A stretch of 64,000 bases of DNA, from contig JAFEKR010000090.1 in assembly GCA_019022495.1 (NCBI GenBank), positions 1 through 64,000 of the forward strand. Direction: 5' to 3'. The notes beneath the pieces are model-generated. The model was not told where the DNA came from. It saw only the letters and a program-made list of their open reading frames with translations, and did no database searches. This DNA comes from Epichloe hybrida (Eukaryota; Ascomycota; Sordariomycetes; Hypocreales; Clavicipitaceae). Within the stretch, counting starts at the first letter, position 1, and every line of letters starts with the position of its first letter. The position numbers and the translations under genes are program-made. Shown piece by piece: positions 1 through 14,205 of the stretch.

Positions 1-3000
1 TAAATCGCATTTAGTTTAACTAGTGCCATAAAGGTGTGGCAGGTATGTTATTTCCTCCCCTGTTTACTAGCCTTCCGCTTATAATTAGGTATAGTTTACT
101 TCTACTACCTACTAGTAGTATATTATTTTACGCTAATAACTTTTAGTTACTATATATCCTACTCTTACTCTAGGGATTATAAGATTTACCTAACCTATTT
201 ATTCCCTTTCCACTACCTAATTACTAATAATTTACAGGATAATTATTAGGAATATCTCGCTATTTATAATACATAGATAATTTTATAATTACAGTCCTCC
301 GATCTAGGGTACATTCCCTAGACTATAGCAAAACACTAGTGTTACCTTATAATACAGCAGGTAATTACTAAGAATAAGAACAATACTAAGTATCTTATCC
401 GAAATAGTAAGGTATTATCTTACATAGGCGCTATAATCCATAGGTTTCCTATAAAACTTAGCTCTCTTTAAGTGTATTTTCCTTTATTATTTAGTAAATA
501 GTCTAATAAGGTTTTTAATTAGAGTATAATAGTGGCTAATAAGGCCAGGCCTTTTTTATAATTACCTTATTCCTTATTACTTATGAATTACTTATATCTT
601 ACTACACTTCCTACTTGCTTTGCTTTAATAGAAAGCCTAAATTACGCGTTAAGCGCCTTCTATATCTTCTACTACTACCTACTAGTTATATTCACTTAGC
701 TAGCCCTTCTATTTTACTAGGTATTTATTACCTTTATATATCTTCCTATAATTCCTAACTTCTTTAACTTTAAACTTATTATTATTATCTTTAAGGTTAG
801 GCATTAGCATATCCTTATCTAGAGCGTCTTCCTAGCGATTCTATAGCTCTAATAGGCTAATGTAAAACATATTATATAGTTAACTATACTTATTAGGTAG
901 CGCTAGTTAGTATGCTTATTTACCTATAGTATTAAGTATTTAAAATAGCCTAATAAATCTTAGGTTTAGCTTCTATTTCGCGTTCTTAAGCCTAATATTC
1001 TTTGCTAATAGTAGTACTAAGTCTTCTCTTTTTAAAGTTATTAGCTAATATCTCTAGTTATAGTACTTTACCTACGCTTTAGTAGCCCTTACCTAGTTAT
1101 ATACTAGTTTCTCCCTAATCTTATATAGCTTTTAGATATATACATAAGCTTCTAAGACCTCCCCCTTCTTACTCTTACCCTTAAGAGCTAGGTAGAACTT
1201 AGGTAAATAGCCTATAAGGGTATAGTTAGGGGAGTAACCTATTATCCTATTAATAGTATTATTATATGTAAATTAAGCTATTAGGAGTAGCTTTAGCTAT
1301 AGCTATTAGTTTTCTTTAATAAAATATTATAGGTAATATTTAAGCACCTAGTTTATTCTTTTTATTTACCTATTAGTTTAGGGGTAAAATACTATTAAAA
1401 GCCTTTGCTTTATATATAACTAGTAATATACCTCTAACTAGAATTAACTTATAAATACTAACCCTCTATTAGATATAATGCCCTCTAGCGCTCTAAATTA
1501 TAGCTTAATCTCCTTATAGAATAACTTTACTAACTTAGCTATATTAATTGTAGTCTTTATAGGAAGGAAGATAAAGTACTTAGTAAATTAGTCTATAATT
1601 ACTAGAATTACATTAGTTTCTCGCTTACCTAGCTACACTAGTAGTAAGCCTATAATAAAGTCTATTAAGATCTCTGCCTATAGTTACCTTAGTATTAGTA
1701 GTAATTTAAGGCTTCTATATAGGCAATGCCTTCTAGCTACCACGCGCTAGTATACTCTATAGCTAGATATATAGTCTAAAATAGCTTTACTTATTACTAG
1801 CTACTAATAGTAATGTTTTAGTAGCTTAAGAGTGTATTTAGTCCTAAAGTAACCTACTAGTAGATTATTATAGTATAGCTATAGAAGCTCCTATTATAAG
1901 ATAGGCTCCTATAGAATAACTACCTAGTCTTTATATATTAGGAGACCCCTTATACTACGTAACTATAGACTAGCCTTTCCCCTCTCTTTTACTTAGGAGT
2001 TAACCTTATCTCTATGCTTTTATAGATCTAGATCTTAGTCCTATGCCTTCTATAGTAGTTATACTAATAGTTTATTTACTGTAGATTAGTAAGGATTTAG
2101 TAATATAATAGCCCCCTAAATTACTTATACTATACTAATATCTTAGATACATGCTACCTTCTCCTTAAAATCACCCTTATTTAGCTAACCTATTACTAAA
2201 TCCACAGCAGCTAACTAGCCTTTTACCTAGGCCACTCTTGCCTTAGTGGGTTTTAAGACTAGCGTTATGCTATAACTTCTTTAATATATTAGTACTTTTT
2301 CTTCTACTATATAGATATCTACTATCTTTCTTTAAAGCTCTAGTAGGAGCGCCTTATTTAATATAGGTTTACCCTTATAATTAGACCTTCTTAATAGTAT
2401 ATCCATAGGGTTATTCTTCCCTAGTCTATACTTAATTATAAAATAAAAAGGGCAGAGGAATATATACTATTATACCTATCTTCTATTTAGCTTCTACTAC
2501 CTTATAAAGGTCTATAGGTTATAATAGTCTAATAAGACCTCTATAGGTGTCTCCACGCCTTTAATATAATATTACTAGTGTTTAAATAACTTTACTATAG
2601 TAAGTAACTCTTAATTAGCTATACTATAGTTATATTTAGCGTTTATAAACTTCCTTAACTAAAAGGCTACTAGATACTAATAGCCCTTATTATCCTACTA
2701 AGATAGGATTCTTACTATTATAAAAATTAAGGTATCTATCTTAATACACACCGCTTAACTTAGGTTATAGTATTAGAGTAAAGGCACTTACTAAAAGGTA
2801 TCTTTTAGTTAGTTAAATGCTAACCACTCCTTTTCTCTAAATATAAACCTCCTAGTCTAGATGCTATTTTAACTACCTTTTATTAGCATATAAAGAGGTA
2901 CTATAATCCTAGAGTATTTATAAATAAACTATTAATAGAAGTTATAGAATCTAAGGAATAACTATATATCCTTAAAACTTATAGGCTTTTTCTATTCCCT

Positions 3001-5683
3001 AATTATATTAACTTAGTAAGTATCTATTAATATCCTATTAATAAAGAGAATAAACCCTATGAATTCTACTAACTCCTTATAAAAAGAGCACTTAGAAGGT
3101 TTTATATATAACTCCGCTAACCTTATATGCTCTAAGACTTACTTAATATATTTAGTATACTTCTCTTTTATCTTAGAGAAAATTAAGATATTATCTAGAT
3201 ATACTATATAAATAGTGTTAACTAGTCTATAAAGCGCCTTATAGATATAGCTTTAAAAAGTAGCTAGAGCGTTAGTTAACCTAAAAGGCATTATAAGGTA
3301 CTTATAGTACCTATAACACATATAAAAAGCTATCTTCTACTTATTACCCTCTTTAATATAAATCTAGTAGTACACGTCCTTAATATTAATCTTTAAAAAG
3401 AAACAGGCCCCTTAGTATTAATTAAGGATCTCCGAAATTAGAGAGAGAGCATAGTAATTCTTCTATATTACCTTATTAAGTCCCTAATAGTTAATGTATA
3501 GCTAGAGTATTCTATCCTTCTTTAGCATAAATAGGATAGGCATGCCTGCTAGGCTCTTTAAGGGTCTTATCTAGCCCTTCTTTAGGTTATTATTAATATA
3601 TTCCTAGAGCTCTCTAAGTTTACTTTAGGAGAGAGGATAAATTAGTCTATATAGAGGTATAGCTCCTAGTATAAGATTAATTATATAGTTAGTTAACTTC
3701 TTTAATAGAAGACTCCCTACCTTATTTAAAGTAAACATATCTTTAAACTTATATAGTTTCTCTAGGATATTCTTAATAGTTCTATATACTTTTACCTTCT
3801 CTTTATCTTTAAGGGGTATAAACTTATCTTTTATAACGCTTATAATAGTATATACTATTATCTTATTATATATTACCTTTATAAACTTATAGGGAGTTAG
3901 TAGTAAAAAGGCTACCCTTCTCTTTTTAAACCACTATTCTTATAAGTATAAGTATAGGTATACGCATTCTTCTATAAGTATATGTATTCTAATTAATATA
4001 GGGCTTCCCTTTACTCTTAGATCTCTATTAATAGCTATATATAGTAACTTAAGGTCTTTCTTTTTACCCTATAAGTCTTTAATTATAATAGGCACCTTAT
4101 AGATACTATATTAAGGGACTATAAGAGCCCCTACTACCTTTAAGATAGGTACTATAGCCTTAGCCTAATTAAGCTTATAAGTCTATGCAAATTAGGCGCT
4201 TATAATATTAATCTTAGCGCAACTATTAAGATCCACTACTATTTTAATATCTTTATGCCTATAAATAATAACTAGTATATAGAATTAGTATCCTACTAGT
4301 ACCCTAGTGTCTAAGGTAGAGGTAAGGGCATTTACTTTTACCTCTAGGAGTTTCCCTAGCCTTCTTACTAGTCTTTCTTTAGCTTATTATAATTATAAAT
4401 AAGGTACTTAGTACTACTATAATTATAGCACTACTTTTTTCCTTAGGGTCTATTATTATTTAGGTAAGTAGCTAGAGTCCTCTCCTTATCCTTATCCTTA
4501 TCTCTTTAGTCCCTATTTAGCTAATACCCTTGTAAGGAATTATATCTTTAGTGTTAAGCTGCCTTATATAGGCCCTTCTCTTCTAAATTATTTAGCTTTT
4601 ACTTATTCTTTAATATTACCTCCTAAAATCACTAGGCAAGTTATATAATATTTTCTTATATTAGGCTAGTAATATTTATATGTAGGTTAATATAATCTTA
4701 TAAGTTAGGAAGTAACTTTATAAAGAATATAAGGGCATAGGTCTTCTCTAGAGCTTACTCTAGGTATTTCTCTAGCAAATCTAGGTAAATACTAAACTTA
4801 ATAGGACTCTAACCTTCCTTTTACTTTATATTCTCTAGTTACATAGCTATTTATACATCATAGCTTGCAAAATCCTTAAGTAGCGTAAGGGTCTATTCCT
4901 AGAACTTATCCTAGTTATCCTTAGGGTAATTATAGCTATTAGCTAGTTATTCTTTAATATATTAGTCCTATCTAGCCTAATAGTTCATATATATATAGTT
5001 AAGTATAAAAAGAATCTTTTAGTTATTATAATAGTACTTCTTCTTTACCCCCTTAAAGGTATAGTTAAGGTTATTTAGCTATATCTTATGCTTCTATAGG
5101 TTTATAAGGTATTAGAGTTCTATAATATTTTAGACCTTAACTTCTTAGCTACTAAGACTTAAGAATATACTAGCCTTTTAATTCCTTTTTATTAGCTCTT
5201 CTCCCTTATAAAGTTATAGTAAGTTAGTAAGTTTTTATTCCTATTCTTATAGTTCTTTAAGTCACTTTAGATAAGTAATTCATTCTTAAATCACTACCTC
5301 TTCTACCCCTATAGTAAAGGATTTAGTCTTAGATAGGGTTCTTATAGAACGTAGTATGTTACTAGCTACGGTATTACCCTTATTTAGCGGGTCCTAGGGA
5401 ATACATAGCATTACTCTAGTAGATTAGGTAGTTCTCCCCCCTATATTACTCTTAGGTAGCTAGTAGGAGAAGCTTTAGAATTATAAGAATAAAGGGATAG
5501 CTAGGTAAGAGGTATAGGGGGCACTTATATATTAACTAAAGCTTACTAGGTCTAAGTGTGTTATGCATGCGAGTCGCTAGCTTATAGCTAGTGGCTCGCT
5601 AGTATTACATAGACCTAGCCCTAGGGCGTGGTGTGCCCGCTAGGTGGTGCGCTAGCGCACCGGTGTTGTGAGTGGGCCTCACA
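1..5683 (-). mobile_element. Ty3/Gypsy retrotransposon relic A (RIP-degraded)
   Basis: Read on the minus strand, the element runs from an LTR tip at 5683 (beginning TGTGAGG) toward position 1, where it leaves the window. A degraded CCHC knuckle lies near 4380-4440. The reverse transcriptase is at about 3150-3560, with recognisable PILF..K, YRGLNK-like, LNxLI and a YLDNILIF stretch (YLDDIL family motif, near 3171-3212). The integrase core lies near 1430-1690, with readable DFI.GL and FTKY.IFLP segments. Gag-protease-RT-RNase H-integrase order is the Gypsy order. Every domain is broken by stops, so it is certainly dead. Confidence 0.8.
5540..5683 (-). repeat. LTR outer part of Gypsy relic A, copy 1
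   Basis: On the minus strand the repeat begins TGTGAGGCC at 5683, has the 5'-TG expected of an LTR, and contains a perfect palindrome (GGTGCGCTAGCGCACC) near 5645-5661. The same block recurs at 15.4-15.55 kb. It keeps many CpG/GC-rich bases although its surroundings are almost pure A+T. The inner LTR boundary was not resolved. Confidence 0.6.
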
Positions 5684-5689
5684 TAAATC

Positions 5690-8600
5690 CCCTTATATTT
5701 AAGGATAGTAATATTCCTAAATAGCTTAAATAATACTATAAGGTAATATATAGTTAGCTAAGAGTTCCCTATATCTTAGAGTTACTTATAAGGCTAAGGT
5801 AAAAAAGCTAAAGTTATAATAATATCTATAATAAAGAATTATAATAAAAGCTATAATAAAGAGAGTAAGAATAATAAGAGATAATACTTTAGCTTCCTTA
5901 TAAATAACTTATAATAAGGTTCCTAGTAATAAAGTATAGGCTAGAAGCTATTTAAGTACTATAAATATAATAGCCTTAGATATAGTATAAATAAATATAA
6001 AGTAATAAACTACTTAATTTATAAGAGTAATAAGTATATTACTAAGAAGTATAAAGATAGTAGTAATAAATCTTTAGACTTAAATAAAATTCTAATTAGT
6101 TTAGTATAAGCCTAGGATAATAGTCTTACTATAAAGAAACTTATAAATAAGAGAATAAGAATATAGGTATTCCTAAAGTAAGATAACTACTAGTTAGTAA
6201 TACTAGCGCTATTTAATATAAAAGTAAAGTATTTAATAATTTACCCTAAGCTATTATTAAAATAAGACTAGAAAAATATAGTAAAAGTAAAGGTAATACT
6301 AGAAAGTATAAGTAAAAATAAGATTTTATACTAAGGAATTTTATATAAAGTAGTTAAGGTAAAGGATAGTATAAGCTATATAAAGGTTTACTAAGTTAGC
6401 TACTATATTACTAATACTAAAGAAGGAATACTCCTAGGAATAAACTAGACCTTAGAGTATAAACCTATAGTAATAAACTAAAAGTAAGGTTTTTATAGGT
6501 TTCTAATAACTAAAGAATATATTATATTTACTTTAAGTAAGTAATAACTATATAAGGTAGTAAAGTAATCTTTAATTATATTACTACTAGTATTACTAAA
6601 GATTAAAGTAGTTAAGCCTAAAATAAAAAAGAGGGATATAAATAAAGTTTTACTAATAAATATTATAGTAAGTAATAACCTAACTTATAATATAGTTATA
6701 GTAATAGTAATAAGTAATATCTAGCCCTTAAAGAAAAAGAAACTAAGAAGTATAATAATGCTTTAGGTAGTGTTTTATAAGGAGTTAGTAGTGTTTATAT
6801 AAGAAATAAATAGTAATATACCCTAATAGTAAATCCTAGAAAAGTATATAGAATTTATAAATATATTTTTAAAAGATTTAGCTAGTAAGCTCCTAGAACT
6901 TAAGGGCTATACTTATATAATTAAATCAGAAAAGAGAAAATAGCTACTATAAGGACTTATATATAACCTAGTAGAAAAAGAGCTAGAGGTGCTTAGGGAG
7001 TACCTTATAAGTATATAGGAGAAAGGGTAAATTAGAAGATTAATAAGCCTAGCTAGAGCCTTCATTTTATTTATTCTAAAAAAATTAGGAAAATTAAGGC
7101 TTTATATAGATTATAGGGGTCTTAATAAGATTACTATTAAAAATAAGGCCCCCTTATTATTATATTTATAAGGGTAATAAGTAAAAGATAGTATTTTATT
7201 ACTACTATAAGCACTTTAAGTACCTTATAATACTATTTAGATTAGTAAATATACTAGCTACTTTTTAGGAATATATTAATAACGCTCTTAAGGGACTTAT
7301 AGATAAATTTTATATTACTTACCTTAATAATATCCTAATATATAGTAGTAACCTAGTAAGATATATAGAGTATATTAAAAGGGTACTAGAGTAACTTTAA
7401 GATATAGATCTTTATGTTAACCTTAAGAAGTACTAATTTTTAGTATTATAAGTAAAATTCCTAGGGTTTATTATATTTAAAAAAGGCATTAAGATAAAAC
7501 TATTAAGGGTTAAAGCTATTATAACCTAGCTAATACCCTATAGTGTATTTAATATTTAATTATTCCTTAGGTTTATAGGGTTTTACTAATACTTTATAAA
7601 ATAGTATAGTAAGGTAGTAGTTTTACTAATAAACTATTTAAAAGGTATTTAACTAGTAGAGTTTAAGCTAAAGCCTAATAAACTTATAGTGTTTAGAGAA
7701 CTCTAAAAGAAGTTCTAGGAGGTACTAATCTTAGTATACTTTAACTTACTTTATTTACTAAGAGTAAAGATAGATATATCTAGTTATATAATTAGAGCTA
7801 TACTTATAATATTAATACTAGGTAGCTAGTACCTAGTAGTATATTTTTTAAGGAAGTTAACTAATATTAAGCTTTATTACTTAACCCTAGATACTAAGTT
7901 ACTAGTAATGTAAGAGGTGTTTTAGGCCTAGAGATATTACCTTATGTATTTAACTTACTAAATTATAGTTATAATAAAGTATCTTAATTATAAGTACCTA
8001 GCTATAAAGCTAAAGCTATCTAGTAAGTAAGTAATAGTATTAAATAAGCTTTATTTATTTAATTTTAAAATTAAATATTATATAAGTAAGCTAAACCCTA
8101 CTAATACCTTATTAAGAAAAGTAAATTATATTAATAAGAAGTATAGGGTAAAGTATATATCCTTATAGCTACCTAAATTCTTAGCTAAGTTTATAAATAC
8201 TAAGTAATAAGGGTGCTATATATATAATAGTGTAGTTATAGGCCTTAAGGTTATATTACTTAGTGTAGTTAATAGTTTATTATAAGAGCGCTATAAGAGC
8301 TATTCTAGCCTCTAGGGTTTTAAGAAAATATAACTTAATTATATTATTAAGAAACCTAATAGTCCTATAAAGCCTATAAGTAATATACTAACTAGGTTTA
8401 CTAATTATAAGTAGTAAGGTTATACCTTATTTATATTATTTAATATTTTTATAAGTCTAGTAAGCCTATAGGTTAGGAGTCTAGCTAGGTTAGTAGTTAG
8501 TAAGTAATATAAGTGCCCCCTTAAACTACTACTTAGCTATAATTTATTTATAAGTTTAAAAGTATACTATAAGCTAGTTACTTATAGTAGTATTATAGTA

Positions 8601-11600
8601 AGAATATAAGTAATCTAGTAAACCTTTTCTAAGTTTATATATAATACTTATTCTAAGTATATAAAATTAAAGACTCTAATTTAAGTTATATTATTTTAAG
8701 TATAGTAAGGTAATAACTTTACTATCCCTCCCGGGCACGAGGTAAAACTACTTAAATTATAGATCTCTATTTTTCAACACCTTTTCCAAATATCTAGCCT
8801 TCTTCTCTAGCTTTTTATTTCCCTTCTTCTTCTTAATTTTCCTAAATTCCTTGATGTTTTCTTTGGTTTTTTGAATTTCCTTTTTATCTAGAATTTCCTC
8901 GGATTTTTGGATAGCCATTAGGTTCTATAGCCTAGTGGTTATAGCCCCTAGCTTGTGGTCACCCTTAGCTATACTATTTTCTGATTAGTTAGTCGTTAAT
9001 TGGTTGATTAGTAGCCCTTAACCTACCTGTGGATTCGAATTAGAGTGGAGTTAAGTGAGGATGAGTTGTGTTTTTTTTTTGGTTTGCCTTAGAGCTTTGA
9101 AGGATAAGTTATAAGATAAAAGAGATTTCCAAATATCTAGCCTTCTTCTCTAGCTTTTTATTTCCCTTCTTCTTCTCACTTTTCCTAAATTCCTTAATGT
9201 TTTCTTTGGTTTTTTGAATTTCCTTTTTATCTAGAATTTCCTCGGATTTTTGAATAGCTATTAGGTTTTGTAGCCTAGTAGTTATAGCCCCTAGCTTGTG
9301 GTTACCCTTGGCTATACTATTTTCTAATTAGTTAGTTGTCAATTGGTTAATTAGTAGCCCTTGACCTACCTGTGGATTGTAACGAATTGGAGTGGAGTTA
9401 AGTGAGGATAAGTTATGTTTTTTTTTGGTTTGCCTTGGAGCTTTGAAGGATAAGTTATAAGATAGAAGAGATATAAAGAGATAGAATAAACATAGTCATA
9501 AAGGAAGAGGGAATTATATTAATTTATGCTATAAGTAAAACTCAAATGGATTTAAGTTTAACTGCGGTTGTAAATTATAACTCTTTTGTAATTATAGCTA
9601 TAAAGTTTATTATAAACTTTGTATTAACTTTTTAGCCCTTAAATTTATAGCTTAAAGCTTATTTCTTTTATGTTTTACCTAACACTATAGTGATTATTGA
9701 ATTTAGTTATTACATGTGGCACTAGCTAGGTATTACTAGTAATTTTTTTGGTTCCTTGAAAATTAGATGCATTGGCCACAGCCAATGACCCCAAAAAAAA
9801 TTAAAAATCAATAAGATAAAAGAGATATAGAGAGATAGAACAAACACAGTCGCAGAGGAAGGGGGAATCACGTTAATTTATGCTGTGAGTAAAACTCAAA
9901 TAGATTTGAGTTTAACTACAGTCGCGAATTATAACTGTATCTTATGTAATCGTAGCTATAAAGTTTATTACAAACTTTATATTAACTTTTTAGCCCCTAA
10001 ATTTATAGCTTAAAGCTTATTCCTTTTATGTTTTACCTAACACTACGGTGATTATTGAATTTAGTTGTTACATGTGGCACTAGCTAGGTATTGCTAGTAA
10101 TTTTTTTGGTTCCTTGAAAATTAGATGCATTGGCCACAGCCAATGACCCCAAAAAAAAAAAATTAAAAATCAATAACTTTACTATAGGTTAAAGAAAGTT
10201 ACTTAAAAGTAGTAACCTAGAAGTATTATAAACATAGTTTATTAGGCCCTCTAAGCTATTAATATTTAAGAATAGAGTTTTTATTCTAGTAAGTATAAGA
10301 ACGGAAGTTTTAATACTTACTTATAATAACCTAGTAGTAAGCTACTAGGGAGTTAGTAAAACCCTTTACTAAATTATAAACTAGTACTACTAGCTATTAA
10401 TAAAGAAAGATACTAAGTTATATATATAAACTTATATAAGCTATTAAACTTTAAAGCTAAGGTACTATAAACCTTATAGTAAGCTAGTAGTGCTACTAGT
10501 GCTTAATTAGCCTTTTTAAAAATTATTAATAGACTTTATTATAAGGCTACTACCTATAAAAGATATAAACTAAACTTATAATATAATCTTAGTTATTATA
10601 AACTATTTTATAAAATATAGTATTTATATCCTTATTTTAATATATATAACTAGTAATAAGTTAGCTATTATATTCTTAGAATATGTTTTTAAGGATTATA
10701 GTGCTCTAGAGGGTATTATTATAAACTATAGTTTAACTTTTACTAGTAGGTTTTAGATAACCTTTTACTATCTTATTATAACTAAGTAGTAACTAAGTAC
10801 TATATTTTACTTATAAATAGATAGTTAAATAAAATATCTAAACTAAGTTTTAGAGTATTATTTAATAGCCTTTACTTACTTTAACTAAACTAATTAGGCT
10901 AATAACCTTTTAATAGTATAGTTTATATATAATATAAGTATTTATTTAACTTATAGCTATACCCTAGCTAAGGCGCTATAAGGCTATAACCCTAGGGGAC
11001 TATAGTAAGTAATTATAGATATTCCTATAGTAAATAACTAGGTAAAAACTTATACTATTATACTAAAAGATAAATATATAGTAATTAAGTAGCTCCTAAG
11101 TAACTTATAGGTCTAGTATATAAAATACTATAATAAGAAGTAAACTTTAATAAAGTTTAGTATAGGTAACTATATTTTATTATTTATAAAGAATATTAAC
11201 TTATAGTAACCTAGTAAGAAGCTAAGTATAAAGTACTTAAGCTCTTATAAAATTAAAAAGGTAATTAGTACTTATAGATTTATATACTAATTAAAGCTAC
11301 TACTTAGAATATATTTATATAATATTTTTAATATTACTAACCTTAAACTATTTATAAGGGACTTATTTAGTGTAAAAGATATATTTTTACTATAAGAGAA
11401 TATTATAGAGAATAAGTAAGAGTTTAAAGTTAAAAGAATTATATTATATTATTATAATAGGAGATATTAGAAATACCTAGTTAAATAGAAGGGCTATAAT
11501 ACTTTAGAGAATTCTTAGGTAAAAAGAAAAGATTTTATTATAATAAATATTCTTAAGAATTATAAGTAATAACTAAGTAGCTAGTTTATAAATATAAAGG

Positions 11601-11750
11601 TATATTTAATAGAGTTTAAATAGTAGTAGTAATATATAAAAAAAATCTAGATAATTTCTTAAATAACCTAACTTATAGCTACTTTATACTAATTACTTTA
11701 TTAATATATTAATTACCTAGCCTTTAGTAGTCTTACTAGTGCTAATAAGG
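5690..11750 (+). mobile_element. Ty3/Gypsy retrotransposon relic B (RIP-degraded)
   Basis: On the plus strand a gag-like zinc-knuckle region lies at about 5940-6050. A protease/linker region (LEYKPIV.-like) is near 6440-6490. Reverse transcriptase is at about 7060-7380, with [15 protein letters not shown] readable at 7105-7145 and a degraded YLNNILIYS box near 7320. RNase H follows. Integrase is at about 10530-10960 (LIDFI.RLLPIKD, FIKYSIYI), and a chromodomain-like tail (YLVK.KGYNTLENS) lies near 11470-11515. The order is that of a chromodomain Gypsy element. It is interrupted by the retroposon at 8726-10171. Stops in all domains show it is inactive. Confidence 0.8.
8726..10171 (+). mobile_element. 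Composite A-tailed retroposon (SINE-like) inside relic B
   Basis: The insertion is flanked by a perfect 14-bp direct repeat, AATAACTTTACTAT, at 8712-8725 and 10172-10185. The variable-length target duplication and an A-rich 3' end (poly-A near 10151-10168) fit target-primed reverse transcription. It has two tandem internal repeats: a head unit repeated with a period of about 343 bp (8784 and 9127) and a tail unit repeated at about 354 bp (9481 and 9835). The head carries TAGCCTAGTGG (8928-8938), a good Pol III A-box match, and GGATTCGAAT (9031-9040), resembling a B box, 93 bp apart. No ORF is present. The SINE label is inference; a truncated LINE tail is the alternative. Confidence 0.55.
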
Positions 11751-13360
11751 GTAGAGGATTTATTTTTATTATTAGAAGAATCCCTCTCTTTATATATATA
11801 TATATATAAAGCTTACTAGGAAGGTCTAGTAGCCTAATATAAGTAAGAAGTATAAATATATTAGTAGTAAGCTACTAGTAAGTTAGTAAAGCTATAAGCT
11901 AAAGTATAAGAAGTATATATAAATAAAAGGGTTTATGTAATAAAATATAAGCTATTAGAAATATTAATCTAGACTTCCAGATTAATAGTATTATTTAGTA
12001 GTAATATAGTAACTTATTTATTAGTATTAGCCTTATATATAACTTTTACTATAAGCTATACTTACCTTACTTAACTATGCTTATTAGTATTTTTAGTAAT
12101 TAAAAGTATATTATAAAGTTTACGCTTTATATATATTAAATACTAGTAGTATATTAGTAGTAACTAAGTTATAGAAATAAGGGATATATATATTATTAAG
12201 AAAGTATAAATTATTATTAGGATTACTATAAGTATTAATATACTTAAAGAGCATATAGTATAACTAAGTAAACTAAGTAAGATACTAGTAATATATTAGT
12301 ATATATATTAGTAGTAAGAAAAGGGAGAATATACCTTAGAATAGTTTTTATTATTTTATAAGTAATATATACATTTTATTAAGTTACCTATATAAGTTAG
12401 TAATAATATATAGTAAGATAGTAGTAAAGTTATACTTAGAGAATTAGTATACTATATTAGAATATATTTACTCTCTATAAGATATTATAGCTTTATACTA
12501 TTACTATCCTTAGGTATAATAGCTTATATTATTACTTACTATATATAGTATATATAAGGAATTTTTATTTTACTAGTACTACTAGCTATAAGTTAGTAAG
12601 GTAAGCACTAAGGGGATATAGATATTATACTTATATAGAAATTTTAGAAGCTAAATATTTCTTACTAAAAGACTTTAAAAGGGATATTATAGAAGTCTTT
12701 ATACTAGAGAGAGGTAGTAGTAGTAAAGTAATTACTTATATTAAAAATATTATTAATTACTAGTAAGTTAGTAGTAATATACTATAAGAAACTTATAAGT
12801 AAAAGGTAAGTAACTAATATTTTATTATTTAAGAGAATTTAGATATTTTAGATAAGGATAGATATAGATAATAAAGTAATACTAGAGAATATTAGTAATT
12901 ACTATAAGAGAAGCTATAAAGCTACTAGCTTATAAATAAAGGTAACTTATAATACTAAGAGAGAATATAAAAGGAAAAAAAGTATATAAAAGTAAGGAAA
13001 AGCAGGCCTTTTTTATATTAGCCCTAAACCCCTAAGTAATTTATATGCTATATATAGCTAATCTAGGAATTATAATATTTATAGTTATAGCTACTTTGAG
13101 TAAATATATATACTAGCTATAAACTCCTAGTAAGATTAATATAATATCCCTAATATTAAATAAGAAGTTATTTATTTTAAATAGTATATATTACCTTATT
13201 TATTTAACCTAATTATAAAACTTAATACTAGTAATTTACTTACTTAGTGCTAATAACTTATTAAATAAAGGTATATATATTATAGGTAATAAAGTAGTAA
13301 GTATATAGTTATTTATAATCTAGTAGTTATAAGAAGAATTACCTAAGTCCTTATAATATT
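11751..13360. other. AT-rich repeat debris, not assignable
   Basis: This stretch has the same RIP-like composition as its flanks and no ORF. I see no protein motif I can name. It probably holds the 3' end of relic B plus one or more degraded elements. Confidence 0.5.
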
Positions 13361-14195
13361 TACCTTATTATTTAAAGTAAATATAATACTATATACTAAT
13401 AGTATAGCTAGTAATATAAATATTACTATAGGTTATATATAGTAAATATATACTAGCTAAGTAGCTTTTTATAATTCAGGATAATTATATATTAGGGAGG
13501 TAGTATATTAGGGGTATAGAGGCTAGGGAGTTATAGATAGGATAGTTATATAATAAAGCCCTTAAATAAGCCCTAGCTTATATAAATAACTAAGTAATTA
13601 CTAGGTAGCTATATATATATAGTAAGGTATTTAGATAAGGACTACCTATAAGAGATATAGGAGGTTAGAGTTTAAGACCTTTATATACCTACCCCTAAGT
13701 AGTAGCTCTCTAGCTATGAATAAGAGTCTTAGCCTTCACTCCGTTTATATCTCTCCTACCACAGTCATAACACTTATAACACTTATCTTATTATTTAAAG
13801 TAAATATAATACTATATACTAATAGTATAGCTAGTAATATAAATATTACTATAAGCTATATATAGTATATATATACTAGCTAAGTAGCTTTTTTTAATTA
13901 AGAATAATTATATATTAGAGAGGTAGTATATTAGGAGTATAGAGGCTAGGGAGCTATAGATAAAATAGTTATATAATAAAGCCCTTAAATAAACCTTAGG
14001 TTATATAAATAACTAAGTAGCTACTAAATAGCTATATATATATAGTAAGGTATTTAAATAAGGATTACTTATAAAGAATATAAAAGGTTAGAGTTTAAGA
14101 CCTTTATATACTTACCCTTAAGTAGTAGCTTCCTAGCTATAAATAAGAGTCTTAGCCTTTACTTCGTTTGTATCTCTCCCACTATAGTTATGACA
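13361..14195 (-). repeat. Tandem pair of ~410-bp repeats, probably LTRs
   Basis: Two closely similar copies lie at about 13361-13772 and 13783-14195, offset by about 422 bp. Read on the minus strand each begins TGTTATGAC or TGTCATAAC and continues with GTAGGAGAGATATAAAC-like sequence, consistent with an LTR starting in TG. The same tip recurs at 28312-28345. No internal retrotransposon domain lies between the copies, so this could be an LTR-LTR tandem left by recombination. The copies differ mainly at C/T and G/A positions, as RIP would produce. Confidence 0.6.
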
Positions 14196-14205
14196 TAGGG
14201 CTTAT

